In this document: piece by piece, positions 44,127 to 53,349 of the stretch
Layout: each line of letters starts with the position of its first letter
Numbering within the stretch: the stretch's first letter is position 1
NCBI RefSeq assembly: GCF_900176605.1
Contig: NZ_FXLP01000004.1
Span: 248,001-312,000 of the forward strand
From: Peptoniphilus vaginalis
Lineage (GTDB): Bacteria; Bacillota; Clostridia; Tissierellales; Peptoniphilaceae
Length of the DNA: 64,000 bases
Direction: 5' to 3'
The notes under the pieces: generated by a model
The model's input: only the letters and a program-made list of their open reading frames with translations
Database searches by the model: none
Told to the model about the DNA's origin: nothing
Program-made: the position numbers and the translations under genes

Positions 44127-44983
44127 GAGATAAATTCAAACTAAATGATCTTTTAGAATACTTTAACTTTCCAAAATCAAGCTACATGTATTGGCAACAA
44201 CGCTTAGACATACCAAACAAAGATGAGCAAGTAGAGAAGAAAATACTAGAGATTAGAAAAGATAATCCAAACTATGGATACAGAAGAATAACAGCAATGT
44301 TAAAGAAAACAGGGCTTTTGATAAATAAAAAGAAAGTTCAAAGACTAGTACAAAAGCTAAAACTTCAAGTAACAAACTTCTCAAGAAAAACAAGAAAATA
44401 CTCATCATACAAAGGAACAATAGGTAGAGTAGCAGACAATAAAATAAATAGAAACTTTAAAGTAGAAAAAGCCTACACATATATAACAACAGATACAACA
44501 GAATTTAAGTATCTAGAAAAAGATACAAAAGACAACTATCAAGTAAAAAAACTTTATCTAAATCCATATTTAGATATGTATAATGGTGAAATAATATCCT
44601 ATGAGATATCAAAACAACCAACACTAGAACCAATACTAAAAGCCTTAGACAAAGCAATAGAAATAACAAGCACTAACAAGAATAAGAGGATCTTTCATTC
44701 AGACCAAGGATGGGCTTATCAAATAAAACAATATACATCAAGACTTGAAAAAGAAGGGATAACCCAATCGATGTCAAGAAAGGGAAATTGCCTAGATAAC
44801 TCCCCAATGGAAAACTTCTTCGGGATACTTAAACAAGAAATCTACTATGGCAAGAAATTCTATTCATATGAAGAATTAAAAGAAACAATAGAAGAGTATA
44901 TAGAATATTACAATAAAGACAGAATAAAAGAAAAATTAGGATATTTAAGTCCAGTGGAATATAGAAAGTTAAACGCAGCATAA
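44063..44983 (+). CDS. IS3-family transposase OrfB (catalytic part of OrfAB)
   Basis: This frame is entered by the -1 shift; a stand-alone ATG exists at 44186. It contains an HTH_21 segment (DNPNYGYRRITAMLKKTG) and the rve DDE core: Asp in YITTDTTEFKYL, Asp in FHSDQGWAYQ and Glu in PMENFFGILKQEIYY. It is complete, so the IS may still be active. The region between the OrfA stop and the ATG has no stop in this frame. Confidence 0.9.
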   Translation, partial: DSILSNDRNRNRRISKVIRSLRDKFKLNDLLEYFNFPKSSYMYWQQRLDIPNKDEQVEKKILEIRKDNPNYGYRRITAMLKKTGLLINKKKVQRLVQKLKLQVTNFSRKTRKYSSYKGTIGRVADNKINRNFKVEKAYTYITTDTTEFKYLEKDTKDNYQVKKLYLNPYLDMYNGEIISYEISKQPTLEPILKALDKAIEITSTNKNKRIFHSDQGWAYQIKQYTSRLEKEGITQSMSRKGNCLDNSPMENFFGILKQEIYYGKKFYSYEELKETIEEYIEYYNKDRIKEKLGYLSPVEYRKLNAA

Positions 44984-45087
44984 AAAATTTTCCACCCCTA
45001 GGGGTGGAAAGCAATAAAATAATACCAGAACTAGTAAACTACCAGTCCTGGTATTAGGTCCAACTTTATGGGGTCACCACACAAAGT

Positions 45088-45104
45088 CTCTTGGGATTTT
45101 TTTG
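45088..45104 (+). terminator. 3' half of the split terminator
   Basis: CTCTTGGGAT followed by a run of seven T, the partner of ATCCCAGGAG at 43500-43509 on the other side of the IS3 element. Confidence 0.75.
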
Positions 45105-45132
45105 GTTTTAAATAACATAAATATTTTATTAG

Positions 45133-45158
45133 GAAGCCAAGTCATGCTTCTTTTTTTT
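45133..45158 (+). terminator. small terminator
   Basis: GAAGC / GCTTC stem with an 8-nt loop and eight T. Confidence 0.6.
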
Positions 45159-45226
45159 GAGTCTAGCTTGATGTGAATTTTTTATTCAAGAATTGCAATC
45201 TTCCTATTTAATAGTAAAGATAATTC

Positions 45227-45313
45227 TTATCTCTTATATCCACTCATCCTGTATTGATCGAATTCAAACTGTTTAGCGCCCATTATTTGATAACCACCTA
45301 GTGCACTCGAATA
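45227..45313 (-). pseudogene. possible gene remnant of about 28 codons
   Basis: One minus-strand frame between two stops reads like protein: ALGGYQIMGAKQFEFDQYR and a few more residues. It has no start or ribosome site of its own. It may be the leftover of a deleted gene or chance; no family recognised. The rest of 45159-45410 shows nothing else. Confidence 0.25.
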
Positions 45314-45416
45314 TTAATATTATTAAAATAAAAAAGTTATAGCCTTATAAGTAAGGAACAAATTACTAAGATTATTTTTTATCTACTTTAAAGCTATTTA
45401 TTAAATTTTGTTTATG

Positions 45417-45470
45417 GTACTATATAGTAGTATTTGAAAACTTTTAAATAAAAATTCTACTATATGGGGG
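45417..45470 (+). promoter_or_regulatory. NrdR-like box pair upstream of nrdA
   Basis: ACTATATAGT (45419-45428) and ACTATATGGG (45459-45468) have centres 40 bp apart, close to four helical turns. They resemble the core of NrdR boxes (CTATATATTG) and lie directly before ribonucleotide reductase genes. The second overlaps the ribosome site. Confidence 0.5.
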
Positions 45471-45474
45471 ATTT

Positions 45475-48003
45475 ATGAAAATATTAAAAAGAGATAAGAG
45501 AGAGGTGGACTTCAATCATTTAAAGATAAAGAATGCCATCGAAAAAGCCTTTGACTCTGTTGGAAAAGCCTATGTTGATTCTGTCATCAACGCCTATGCC
45601 CTTGACATCAAGGAAAGCTTATTAAAAAACTATGACCCAAAGAAGCCACCTACTGTGGAAGAAATTCAGGATTTGGTTGAGCTAAAGCTAATTGATGAGA
45701 AGGAAATCGAAGTTGTAAAGGCCTACATCCTTTACAGGAATAGACATTCTGAAGAAAGACAAATCTTAGACAAGTTCGCCAACTACATCACTGACGGCAA
45801 GGTCCTAAAGATTTTGAAGTTTGTGAGAAAGACTTATGACCCAAAGAAGTACGAGCTTGAGAACTTGTACAAGAAGTTTGAATCCTTTGTGAAGAAGGAC
45901 CAAAGTCAAGATGCCTATCTTTCTGAAATTATCAAGGCAGCAAGTGAACTTACAGACAAGGATGCCCCTAGGTGGGAGTTTATCGCAGCCCTTTTCTTAA
46001 ACTACGATCTTGAAAAGAAAATCAAGACAAACCTAGAAGACTTTAAGATCAACAATTTCTATGAAAAGATTGTCTTCTTAACTGAGAAGGGTCTTTACGG
46101 CAAATACATCCTAGAAAATTATTCTAAGGAAGATATTCTTGAGCTAGAGGAATATATCGACAATTCAAGGAACAGGCTCTTAAATTATTCTGGTCTTGAC
46201 CTCTTAATCAAGAGGTATGTAATCAGGAGCCACGATGGTAGGTTTGTGGAATCTATCCAAGAGATGTTTATGGGAATTGCCATGCACCTTGCTATCCCTG
46301 AAGAAAATAGGATTTACTGGGCTAAGAAGTTCTACGACATTTACTCTAGCCTAAAGGTTACTGTTGCAACACCAACTATGTCTAATGCTAGAAAGCCTTA
46401 CAACCAACTTTCATCCTGCTTTATTGACACAGTGCCAGATACTTTAAAGGGAATTTATCGTTCCATTGATAACTTTGCCCAAATTTCTAAGCATGGTGGA
46501 GGAATGGGACTTTACTTCGGAAAGGTTCGTGCAACGGGATCTGACATCAGGGGCTTCAAGGGAGTTGCTGGTGGCGTTATAAGATGGATAAAGCTTGCCA
46601 ACGACACTGCTGTTGCCGTTGACCAACTGGGAGTTCGTCAAGGTTCTGTTGCCTGCTATCTTGATGTATGGCACAAGGACATTCCAGAATTTTTACAACT
46701 TCGTACAAATAATGGTGACGACAGGATGAAGGCCCACGACATCTTCCCTGCTATTTCCTATCCAAATCTATTCTTTGAACTAGCAGAGAAGGATATAAAC
46801 GCAACTTGGTATATGTTTGATCCCCACGAAGTTCTTGAAAAGAAGGGCTATTCTCTTGAGGACTTTTACGGCAAGGAATGGGAAAAAAAGTACAGAGAAT
46901 GTATTGAAGATGAATCTATATCCCGTCGTGAAATGTCTGTCAAAGACCTTGTTAGACTTATTATCAAGTCCCTTACAGAAACTGGAACACCTTTTGCCTT
47001 CTACAGGGACAATGTAAATGAGATGAATCCAAACAAGCATATGGGCATGATTTATTCTTCAAACCTATGTACAGAAATTATGCAAAATATGTCTGCCATT
47101 GAAACCCTAGATACTACAATAGAAACTGAAGATGGGGACGAAGTAATTGTGACAAAGACTAAGCCTGGTGACTTTGTAGTTTGTAACCTTGCTTCCCTTG
47201 TCCTTGGAAATATAAATCTTGAAGATGACAAGGAGTTAAAGGACATTGTTGCAACAACTGTAAGGGCCCTTGACAATGTTATTGACCTTAACTACTACCC
47301 AATCCCTTATGCCAAGGTGACAAATAGGAAGTATAGGTCCATAGGCCTTGGAACTTCTGGATACCACCATGCCCTTGTAAAGGCTGGAATGGCATTTTCT
47401 GATATAGAAGACCACTTGAAGTGGGCAGACGACCTTTATGAAAGGATAAATTTCCACGCAGTTACTGCTTCTATGGAGATTGCCAAGGAAAAGGGATCTT
47501 ATGACTTCTTCCAAGGCTCTGATTGGGAAAATGGAAACTACTTCGACCTTCGTGGCTACAAGGATGCCAAGTGGAATAAATTAAGAGAAGATGTGAAGAC
47601 AAACGGACTTAGAAATGGTTACATTATGGCAATTGCTCCAACAGGTTCAACCTCAATTATCGCTGCAACAAGTGCAGGTGTTGACCCAATTATGAATAGG
47701 TACTTCTTGGAAGAAAAGAAGGGTTCAATCCTTCCAAGGGTGGCACCAGATCTTACTCCACAAAGCTTCTGGCTCTATGAAAATGCTCACGAGCTTGACC
47801 AAAACTTTGTAATCGAGGCTGCAGCTATTAGGCAAAGGCACATTGACCAGGCTCAGTCCATTAACTTCTATATAACAACTGACTTCACAATGAGAAAGAT
47901 CCTCAACCTTTATATCAAGGCAGCCAAGGAAAAGTTAAAGTCTGTTTATTATGTGAGAAGTAAGTCTTTAGAGGTTGAAGACTGCGACTACTGTGCATCA
48001 TAA
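45475..48003 (+). CDS. nrdA: class I ribonucleoside-diphosphate reductase, alpha subunit
   Basis: 842 residues. An N-terminal ATP-cone (MKILKRDKREVDFNHLKIKN, to ~95) marks the NrdA type with overall allosteric control. Active-site cysteines: LSSCFIDTVPDT, NLCTEIMQN and VVCNLASLVLGN; the radical-relay tyrosines are in VYYVRSKSLEVE, and the C-terminal redox pair is CDYC. It reduces ribonucleoside diphosphates. NrdR-like boxes lie upstream; nrdB follows after a 131-bp gap with tandem repeats. Oxygen-dependent or manganese cofactor use cannot be told from the alpha subunit. Confidence 0.94.
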   Translation: MKILKRDKREVDFNHLKIKNAIEKAFDSVGKAYVDSVINAYALDIKESLLKNYDPKKPPTVEEIQDLVELKLIDEKEIEVVKAYILYRNRHSEERQILDKFANYITDGKVLKILKFVRKTYDPKKYELENLYKKFESFVKKDQSQDAYLSEIIKAASELTDKDAPRWEFIAALFLNYDLEKKIKTNLEDFKINNFYEKIVFLTEKGLYGKYILENYSKEDILELEEYIDNSRNRLLNYSGLDLLIKRYVIRSHDGRFVESIQEMFMGIAMHLAIPEENRIYWAKKFYDIYSSLKVTVATPTMSNARKPYNQLSSCFIDTVPDTLKGIYRSIDNFAQISKHGGGMGLYFGKVRATGSDIRGFKGVAGGVIRWIKLANDTAVAVDQLGVRQGSVACYLDVWHKDIPEFLQLRTNNGDDRMKAHDIFPAISYPNLFFELAEKDINATWYMFDPHEVLEKKGYSLEDFYGKEWEKKYRECIEDESISRREMSVKDLVRLIIKSLTETGTPFAFYRDNVNEMNPNKHMGMIYSSNLCTEIMQNMSAIETLDTTIETEDGDEVIVTKTKPGDFVVCNLASLVLGNINLEDDKELKDIVATTVRALDNVIDLNYYPIPYAKVTNRKYRSIGLGTSGYHHALVKAGMAFSDIEDHLKWADDLYERINFHAVTASMEIAKEKGSYDFFQGSDWENGNYFDLRGYKDAKWNKLREDVKTNGLRNGYIMAIAPTGSTSIIAATSAGVDPIMNRYFLEEKKGSILPRVAPDLTPQSFWLYENAHELDQNFVIEAAAIRQRHIDQAQSINFYITTDFTMRKILNLYIKAAKEKLKSVYYVRSKSLEVEDCDYCAS

Positions 48004-48008
48004 ATTAT

Positions 48009-48116
48009 TGTGAAGCTACAATTTTTTATAAAGTCGTAATTTTTTATGAAGTCGTAAATTTTTATGAAGTCGTAATTTTTTATAAAGTCATAAAAATTTA
48101 TAAAATCGTTACAAAT
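48009..48116. repeat. 18-bp tandem repeat, six units, between nrdA and nrdB
   Basis: Six consecutive 18-bp units with no slippage, such as TATGAAGTCGTAAATTTT, TATGAAGTCGTAATTTTT and TATAAAGTCATAAAAATT; the first and last units are more degenerate. The same repeat type occurs at 58311-58419. It fills the gap between nrdA and the ribosome site of nrdB. Confidence 0.85.
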
Positions 48117-48134
48117 TATTATTAAGGAGGAAAT

Positions 48135-49175
48135 ATGCAACTTTCAAAAAGAGGTCTCTTTAATGAAAAGGGAGACATTGAAACTTCCAAGAGAAGGGTC
48201 ATCAATGGCAACACAACAAACCTAAATGACTTCAACAACTTGAAGTATAGCTGGACAAGTGATTGGTACCGCCAAGCTATGAACAACTTTTGGATACCAG
48301 AGGAAATTAATCTTTCCCAAGATGTGAAGGACTACAGGGAACTTGACAAGGCTGAAAAAACTGCTTATGACAAGATTTTATCTTTTTTGATTTATCTTGA
48401 CTCACTGCAAACTGCTCAGATACCAAAGTTACAATCCTATGTAACAGCAAATGAAATCAATCTTTGCCTTTCAATCCAAGGTTATCAAGAGTCCATCCAC
48501 TCTCAATCTTATTCCTACATCTTGGACACAATTTGTTCTCCAGAAGAGAGGGAAGAAATCCTCTACCAATACAAGGATGACGAAGTCCTATTAAAGAGAA
48601 ACAAATTTATTGGGGACCAATACCAAGACTTCTACGAAGATGAAAACTTGGACAACTTTATGAAGGCCCTAATAGCCAACTACATCTTAGAAGGAATTTA
48701 CTTCTACTCAGGTTTCTCCTTCTTCTACAATCTTGGAAGAATGGGCAAGATGCCTGGCACAGTTTCTGAAATTAGATACATCAATAGGGACGAGAACACT
48801 CACCTTTGGTTATTCAGAAGCATCATCCTTGAAATGAAAAAGGAAGAGCCAGAAATATTTACAGATAAAAATATTGAGGCATACAAAGAAATGCTTAGAA
48901 AGGGTGTTGAGGAAGAGATTGCTTGGGGTAAGTATGTCATAGGCGATGAAATTAAGGGTCTCAATGAAAAGATGATTGAAGATTACATCACGTACCTTGG
49001 CAACTTGCGTTCCAGAAATCTTGGTTTTGGCAACCTCTTCGATGAAAATATCGAGGAACCAGAATCAATGAAGTGGGTTAGCGAATACTCTGATCCTAAC
49101 CAAATCAAGACAGACTTCTTTGAAGCAAGACCATCTGCATATTCAAAATCTTCTGTAATTGAAGATGACCTTTAA
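48135..49175 (+). CDS. nrdB: class I ribonucleoside-diphosphate reductase, beta subunit
   Basis: 346 residues. Metal ligands: Asp in IYLDSLQTAQIP, Glu and His in YQESIHSQSY, Glu in EGIYFYSGF and Glu-His in RDENTHLW. The Tyr in ESIHSQSYSYI is at the place of the radical tyrosine. It generates the radical for NrdA. AAGGAGG precedes the start. The upstream gap with 18-bp repeats may affect the ratio of the subunits (inference). A terminator follows at 49191. Confidence 0.94.
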   Translation: MQLSKRGLFNEKGDIETSKRRVINGNTTNLNDFNNLKYSWTSDWYRQAMNNFWIPEEINLSQDVKDYRELDKAEKTAYDKILSFLIYLDSLQTAQIPKLQSYVTANEINLCLSIQGYQESIHSQSYSYILDTICSPEEREEILYQYKDDEVLLKRNKFIGDQYQDFYEDENLDNFMKALIANYILEGIYFYSGFSFFYNLGRMGKMPGTVSEIRYINRDENTHLWLFRSIILEMKKEEPEIFTDKNIEAYKEMLRKGVEEEIAWGKYVIGDEIKGLNEKMIEDYITYLGNLRSRNLGFGNLFDENIEEPESMKWVSEYSDPNQIKTDFFEARPSAYSKSSVIEDDL

Positions 49176-49190
49176 TAAGAAAGATATTTA

Positions 49191-49215
49191 AGCCGGATTT
49201 TTATCCGGTTTTTAT
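49191..49215 (+). terminator. terminator after nrdB
   Basis: CCGGAT, TTTT loop, ATCCGG, then T-rich tract. Confidence 0.75.
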
Positions 49216-49250
49216 TTTTAAAAAATTTCATCCCTAAGGAGGTTTATAAT

Positions 49251-51083
49251 ATGGAAGATAAGGACAACAACAAGAGACCCAAGTACAATTTACTTAGATA
49301 TTATTTGATTTCCATCTTGGCAGTCTTTGCCTTAAACTGGTTAATTTTGCCAATGGTGACACAAAACAGCATAGAAGGTTCTTCTTATTCAGACTTTAGG
49401 AGGAACTTGAGTCAAGATAAAATTGCAGAGGTAAACTTTAAACCAGACCAAATCCTCTACAAGCTTAAGGGAGACAAAAAAATCTACAAGACTGGAAGGA
49501 TGGAAGACCCAGACATAGTTAGGGACCTTGAAGAGAAAAATGTTGATTACTCTTCTGAAATTCCAGAAAAGCCAAGTTTATTTATGAACTTTGTCATGAC
49601 TTGGGGATTTCCAATCCTATTATTCTTCTTTCTACAAAGGGCAATGACTAAGAGGATGGAAAGTTTTGGCGGCGGCATCTTTGGTGGCGGAAAGAAAATC
49701 CAAAAGTACGAACCAAGCGGCGAAACTGTAAACTTCGATGACGTTGCAGGTCAAGAGGAAGCTGAGGAGTCCCTGGTGGAAATCGTGGACTACTTAAAAA
49801 ATCCAAAAAAATATACAGACATTGGTGCCAAGTGTCCTAAGGGCGCCCTACTTGTTGGTCCTCCAGGAACTGGTAAGACCCTACTTGCCAGGGCAGTAGC
49901 CGGGGAAAGTCACGTTCCCTTCTTTTCTATTGCAGGTTCTGAATTCGTGGAAATGTTTGTGGGCCGTGGTGCAGCTAAGGTAAGGGAACTCTTTGAAGAG
50001 GCGAAGAAGAATGCCCCATGTATAATTTTTATTGACGAAATTGATACTATAGGTAAGAAGAGAGATTCAGCAGGAATTTCTGGCAACGATGAAAGAGAAC
50101 AAACCCTCAACCAACTTTTGACTGAGATGGATGGTTTTGATGGCAATATTGGTATTGTTATGCTTGCTGCAACTAACAGGCCAGAGATTCTTGACCCAGC
50201 CCTTTTAAGACCAGGAAGGTTTGACAGGCAAATCAGGGTTGAGCTTCCAACTCTAAAGGACAGGATTGAAATCTTAAAGGTTCACGCAAGGTCCTACAAG
50301 ATGGAAGATGACCTTGATTATTCACTTATTGCAAGGTCAACTGCTGGTGCATCAGGTGCCCAACTTGCAAATATCTTAAACGAGGCTGCCCTTCGTGCAG
50401 TTAGGATGGGTCACGACAAGGTCCGTCAAGAGGACATCCAAGAGTCTATTGAAGTTGTAATTGCAGGTGCCCAAAGAAAGCAAGACATACTTTCTCCAGA
50501 AGAAAAGAAGAGGGTTGCTTACCACGAAATCGGTCATGCCCTTGTTGCGGCTCTTCAAACTGGGTCTGAACCTGTGGAAAAAATTACAATTATCCCAAGG
50601 ACTTCAGGAGCTCTAGGTTACACTATGCAGGTGCCTAAGGACGAAAAAAATCTCTACACAAGAGAAGATTTAATCAACCACATCACAACTCTTTGCGGAG
50701 GACGTGCAGCGGAAGAAGTTATCTTTAATGAAGTTTCCACTGGTGCTGCCAACGACATTGAGAAGGCAACAGAAACTGCCAGGTCTATGATCACCCAATA
50801 TGGTATGGCTGACGAGTTTGGCATGGTTAAGTTCCAAGACTCTGGGTCAAGATATATGGGCGACAATGGAAATATGAATTGTTCTGAAGAAACTAGGAAA
50901 GAAATAGATGACCTCATGGTTAAGATTGTTAAATCAGCACAAGATAATGCAAGAAAATTAATTGCAGATAACAGGGATGCTATGAAGGAGCTTTCTGAAT
51001 TCTTGTTAGAAGAAGAAACTATAACTGGCAAACAATTTATGGAAATTTTATCAAAGTATAAGAACTTTGATGAAGAAGAATAA
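49251..51083 (+). CDS. ftsH: ATP-dependent zinc metalloprotease FtsH
   Basis: 610 residues. Two membrane segments (about 17-37 and 103-120) flank the extracytoplasmic domain. AAA core: Walker [18 protein letters not shown], Walker [35 protein letters not shown]. The zinc site HEIGH (in [13 protein letters not shown]) with the distal Asp in the [10 protein letters not shown] stretch completes the protease. It degrades misassembled membrane proteins. AAGGAGG precedes ATG 49251. The C-terminal end (KNFDEEE) is short. Confidence 0.96.
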   Translation: MEDKDNNKRPKYNLLRYYLISILAVFALNWLILPMVTQNSIEGSSYSDFRRNLSQDKIAEVNFKPDQILYKLKGDKKIYKTGRMEDPDIVRDLEEKNVDYSSEIPEKPSLFMNFVMTWGFPILLFFFLQRAMTKRMESFGGGIFGGGKKIQKYEPSGETVNFDDVAGQEEAEESLVEIVDYLKNPKKYTDIGAKCPKGALLVGPPGTGKTLLARAVAGESHVPFFSIAGSEFVEMFVGRGAAKVRELFEEAKKNAPCIIFIDEIDTIGKKRDSAGISGNDEREQTLNQLLTEMDGFDGNIGIVMLAATNRPEILDPALLRPGRFDRQIRVELPTLKDRIEILKVHARSYKMEDDLDYSLIARSTAGASGAQLANILNEAALRAVRMGHDKVRQEDIQESIEVVIAGAQRKQDILSPEEKKRVAYHEIGHALVAALQTGSEPVEKITIIPRTSGALGYTMQVPKDEKNLYTREDLINHITTLCGGRAAEEVIFNEVSTGAANDIEKATETARSMITQYGMADEFGMVKFQDSGSRYMGDNGNMNCSEETRKEIDDLMVKIVKSAQDNARKLIADNRDAMKELSEFLLEEETITGKQFMEILSKYKNFDEEE

Positions 51084-51097
51084 GAATATGAATTATG

Positions 51098-51128
51098 AAG
51101 AAGGTGGCTTGAGCCACCTTCTTTGTTT
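51098..51128 (+). terminator. terminator after ftsH
   Basis: AAGGTGGCT / AGCCACCTT stem with a 2-nt centre, followed by CTTTGTTT; 9 bp long and strong. Confidence 0.8.
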
Positions 51129-51155
51129 CCACATTTTTAAATTTTATTAAGCAAG

Positions 51156-53159
51156 TTACTTATCAAGCTTTGAAATTATTTGTGCTACTTCTGCCCTTGT
51201 TAAGTTTGCCTTAGGTGAGAACTTGTTGTTAGATGTTCCGCTTAGGATCCCCTTGTTAACTAGGAATTCAATTTCGCCAAGAGCCCAGTCAGAGATTTCC
51301 TTTTGGTCATCAAAGACTACCATCTTAAGAGTTGAAGAGTCGTCGCCCATTAATTTTAGATAAGCTGCCAAAGTGTATGCCATTTCTTCACGAGTTATGT
51401 CTTCATTAGCCATTGCTTTTGAAGTCTTTGGAAGAAGTTTCTTTTCCACAGCCCAGTTCATATATTCAGTGTAGAACTTGCCAACTTCAATGCTCTTGTC
51501 CTTAACTTCAGCGTATTTCTTTGTGTCAACCTTGCCAAGTCTTCCAAGTATAGTGATAAACTCTCCACGAGTGATTTTTTCATTTGGAGAGAAGGTAAGG
51601 TCACTTGTGCCCACCATTAATTTCTTGTTGATGGCATCAATAATAGGTTTTCTTGCCCAGTGATCAATTAAGTCAGCCTTAGAAACTTGTGAAAGTTCTT
51701 TTTGTAGTCCCTTTTCTAGGTCAAATACTTCTTTTTCCCATTCCATTGTCTTAGTAGTTGAGAATTCAGCTGCCTTTGCCTTGTCTTTAGAATAAAGTTC
51801 AATCCATTCCTTTTCAACTTGAGGAAGGTCCTTCATGATTTTAGCTTCAAAGTCTGTTACAGTTTTTCTAGTTGATTCGCCAAGTGCTTCTCTGTTGCCA
51901 GAAACTAAATCATTAACAGATGAGCCAACCCAGTAGTAAGAGTTTGCATCATAAACTGGTGAATCATTTTTTGCTTCAGCTGTGGAGTCATTGATGTCAG
52001 GGAAAATTGGAATCCAAGGAATGTTAAGTGGACTTCCTAGAGTCATCCACATAAGACCTGGAGCTTCTTTAGGATAACCTTCCTTGATTTGGAAGATGTG
52101 GGCTTGCATTGTGTTAATAGATCCAATTGGTCTCTTGTGAGTCTTAGGGTTTGCCTTTCTTTCAGCCTTGTTGTCTGATGGAATAAATTCAGTTCCATCA
52201 AGTCTGTTTCTAAATACATTTAGGGCATGAGTGATGTCTATTTTTTCGCTGCCTTCTGATAGGTCATTTAATAAGTCAAATCTCTTTGCATCGTAAGGAA
52301 CTTTTGAGTTAGGGTCAAGGTCGTGGATACCAGACCAAACTCTTGAACGAGATGTATCTCTAATTTCCTTAGGACCATAGGATCCAGCCATATCCATTAG
52401 ACCATCAGCATTTTCCTTATAAGTCTTAGCCTTCTTTGCAACTTCAACTATGTCTTTTGATGCAATTACATTTTCTTTGTCTTTAAGGTCAACGCCACCT
52501 AGCCAAAAATCGTTAGGGAAGATACTGAATTTGTCGGCAGGATACTTAATAGCAACATATTGGTGGCCAGTGTAAATTTCCATGTACCAAACTTCATCTT
52601 GGTCGCCAAAGGCAACAATGTCACCCATTGAAGCACCTTGCTCATCAATAGTTTTTGCCAAAAGTTCAATTGCGCCCCTAGCTGATTTTGCGTGTGCAAG
52701 TAAGAAAGTTGTCATACTAGCTTCGTTAACACCATCTTTTACAAAAGGATCAGCCTTTAAGACTTCGTCTGATGGGCTAGCTGAAACTGTACAGAAGATA
52801 CCTACACCTGCTTCGTTGTAGCCAGCTGCATCGTAGACACCTTGCTCCATGTCTTTTGGCTTCTTAGAAGAGTCTGGAGTTGAGAAAAACTTCAAAGAGT
52901 CTTCCTTGTGTATGTATGTAAATCCGTTGTTGACATCAACCAACTTATCGCCCTTTTTAATTTCTCCACGTGGGTGAGTTACAAGTCTCATAGTCCTATT
53001 TCTTTGGTAGTCTTCAGTTCTTCCAAAGATAAAAGAACCATCAGTAGTTAGGTCTTTACCAACGATAATACCTGTGCAGGCAAAAGTTGGAACTGCCATG
53101 GATAAGACCATGCTAGATGCAAGACCTGCAATCAATAATCTCTTCTTTCTATTTTTCAT
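51156..53159 (-). CDS. C69-family dipeptidase with three SLH domains (surface-anchored)
   Basis: 667 residues. A signal peptide ends at AVPTFA, and the next residue Cys28 (CTGIIVGKDLTTDGS) is the N-terminal nucleophile of the peptidase C69 (PepD/dipeptidase A) family, so signal cleavage would activate the enzyme. The family core runs to about 480. Three S-layer homology repeats (from ~495: KPIIDAINKKLMVGTSDLTF, FYTEYMNWAVEKKLLPK, WALGEIEFLVNKGILSGTS) attach it to secondary wall polymers. It probably releases amino acids from peptides at the cell surface. A promoter is visible upstream. Confidence 0.92.
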   Translation of the reverse strand: MKNRKKRLLIAGLASSMVLSMAVPTFACTGIIVGKDLTTDGSFIFGRTEDYQRNRTMRLVTHPRGEIKKGDKLVDVNNGFTYIHKEDSLKFFSTPDSSKKPKDMEQGVYDAAGYNEAGVGIFCTVSASPSDEVLKADPFVKDGVNEASMTTFLLAHAKSARGAIELLAKTIDEQGASMGDIVAFGDQDEVWYMEIYTGHQYVAIKYPADKFSIFPNDFWLGGVDLKDKENVIASKDIVEVAKKAKTYKENADGLMDMAGSYGPKEIRDTSRSRVWSGIHDLDPNSKVPYDAKRFDLLNDLSEGSEKIDITHALNVFRNRLDGTEFIPSDNKAERKANPKTHKRPIGSINTMQAHIFQIKEGYPKEAPGLMWMTLGSPLNIPWIPIFPDINDSTAEAKNDSPVYDANSYYWVGSSVNDLVSGNREALGESTRKTVTDFEAKIMKDLPQVEKEWIELYSKDKAKAAEFSTTKTMEWEKEVFDLEKGLQKELSQVSKADLIDHWARKPIIDAINKKLMVGTSDLTFSPNEKITRGEFITILGRLGKVDTKKYAEVKDKSIEVGKFYTEYMNWAVEKKLLPKTSKAMANEDITREEMAYTLAAYLKLMGDDSSTLKMVVFDDQKEISDWALGEIEFLVNKGILSGTSNNKFSPKANLTRAEVAQIISKLDK

Positions 53160-53237
53160 AATTACCTCCTTGGCTCCCTTTTATAAAAATGTTTTCTTTA
53201 TCTAAATAAAGATGATGGAAGCGTTTTTATAAATATA

Positions 53238-53266
53238 AATTAACACCTCAGAATATAATAAGTCAA
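53238..53266 (-). promoter_or_regulatory. promoter of the C69 peptidase gene
   Basis: The minus strand has TTGACT (53261-53266) and TTAATT (53238-53243), spacer 17 bp. The leader is about 70 nt. Confidence 0.55.
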
Positions 53267-53313
53267 TGTTTTAATTTTGTACTAAATTTTGTCGATGTAG
53301 CACTTAAAACCAC

Positions 53314-53343
53314 AAAAGAAAAATCTGCAAGATAACTTGCAGA
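53314..53343 (-). terminator. terminator of the zinc operon
   Basis: TCTGCAAG / CTTGCAGA stem with TTAT loop on the minus strand, then TTTTTCTTTT. It lies right after znuB. Confidence 0.8.
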
Positions 53344-53349
53344 CTTCAC

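Larger units (their letters stand above)
43518..45076 (+). mobile_element. IS3-family insertion sequence
   Basis: A 1559-bp element with imperfect terminal inverted repeats: TGACCCCCAAAAGTTGGAC at 43518-43536 and GTCCAACTTTATGGGGTCA at 45058-45076. It carries orfA and orfB with a -1 frameshift site. The palindrome TCCACCCCTAGGGGTGGA lies just after orfB. A target duplication is not obvious. Confidence 0.9.

Noticed and set aside
44829-45014. Minus-strand ORF at the end of the IS3 element
   Set aside because: Shadow of orfB; no ribosome site and no recognisable protein.
48009-48116. CRISPR array between nrdA and nrdB
   Set aside because: The 18-bp units abut without spacers, so this is a tandem repeat.
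53160-53349. Riboswitch in the leader of the C69 peptidase
   Set aside because: The leader from the predicted start point is only about 70 nt and shows no structured core.
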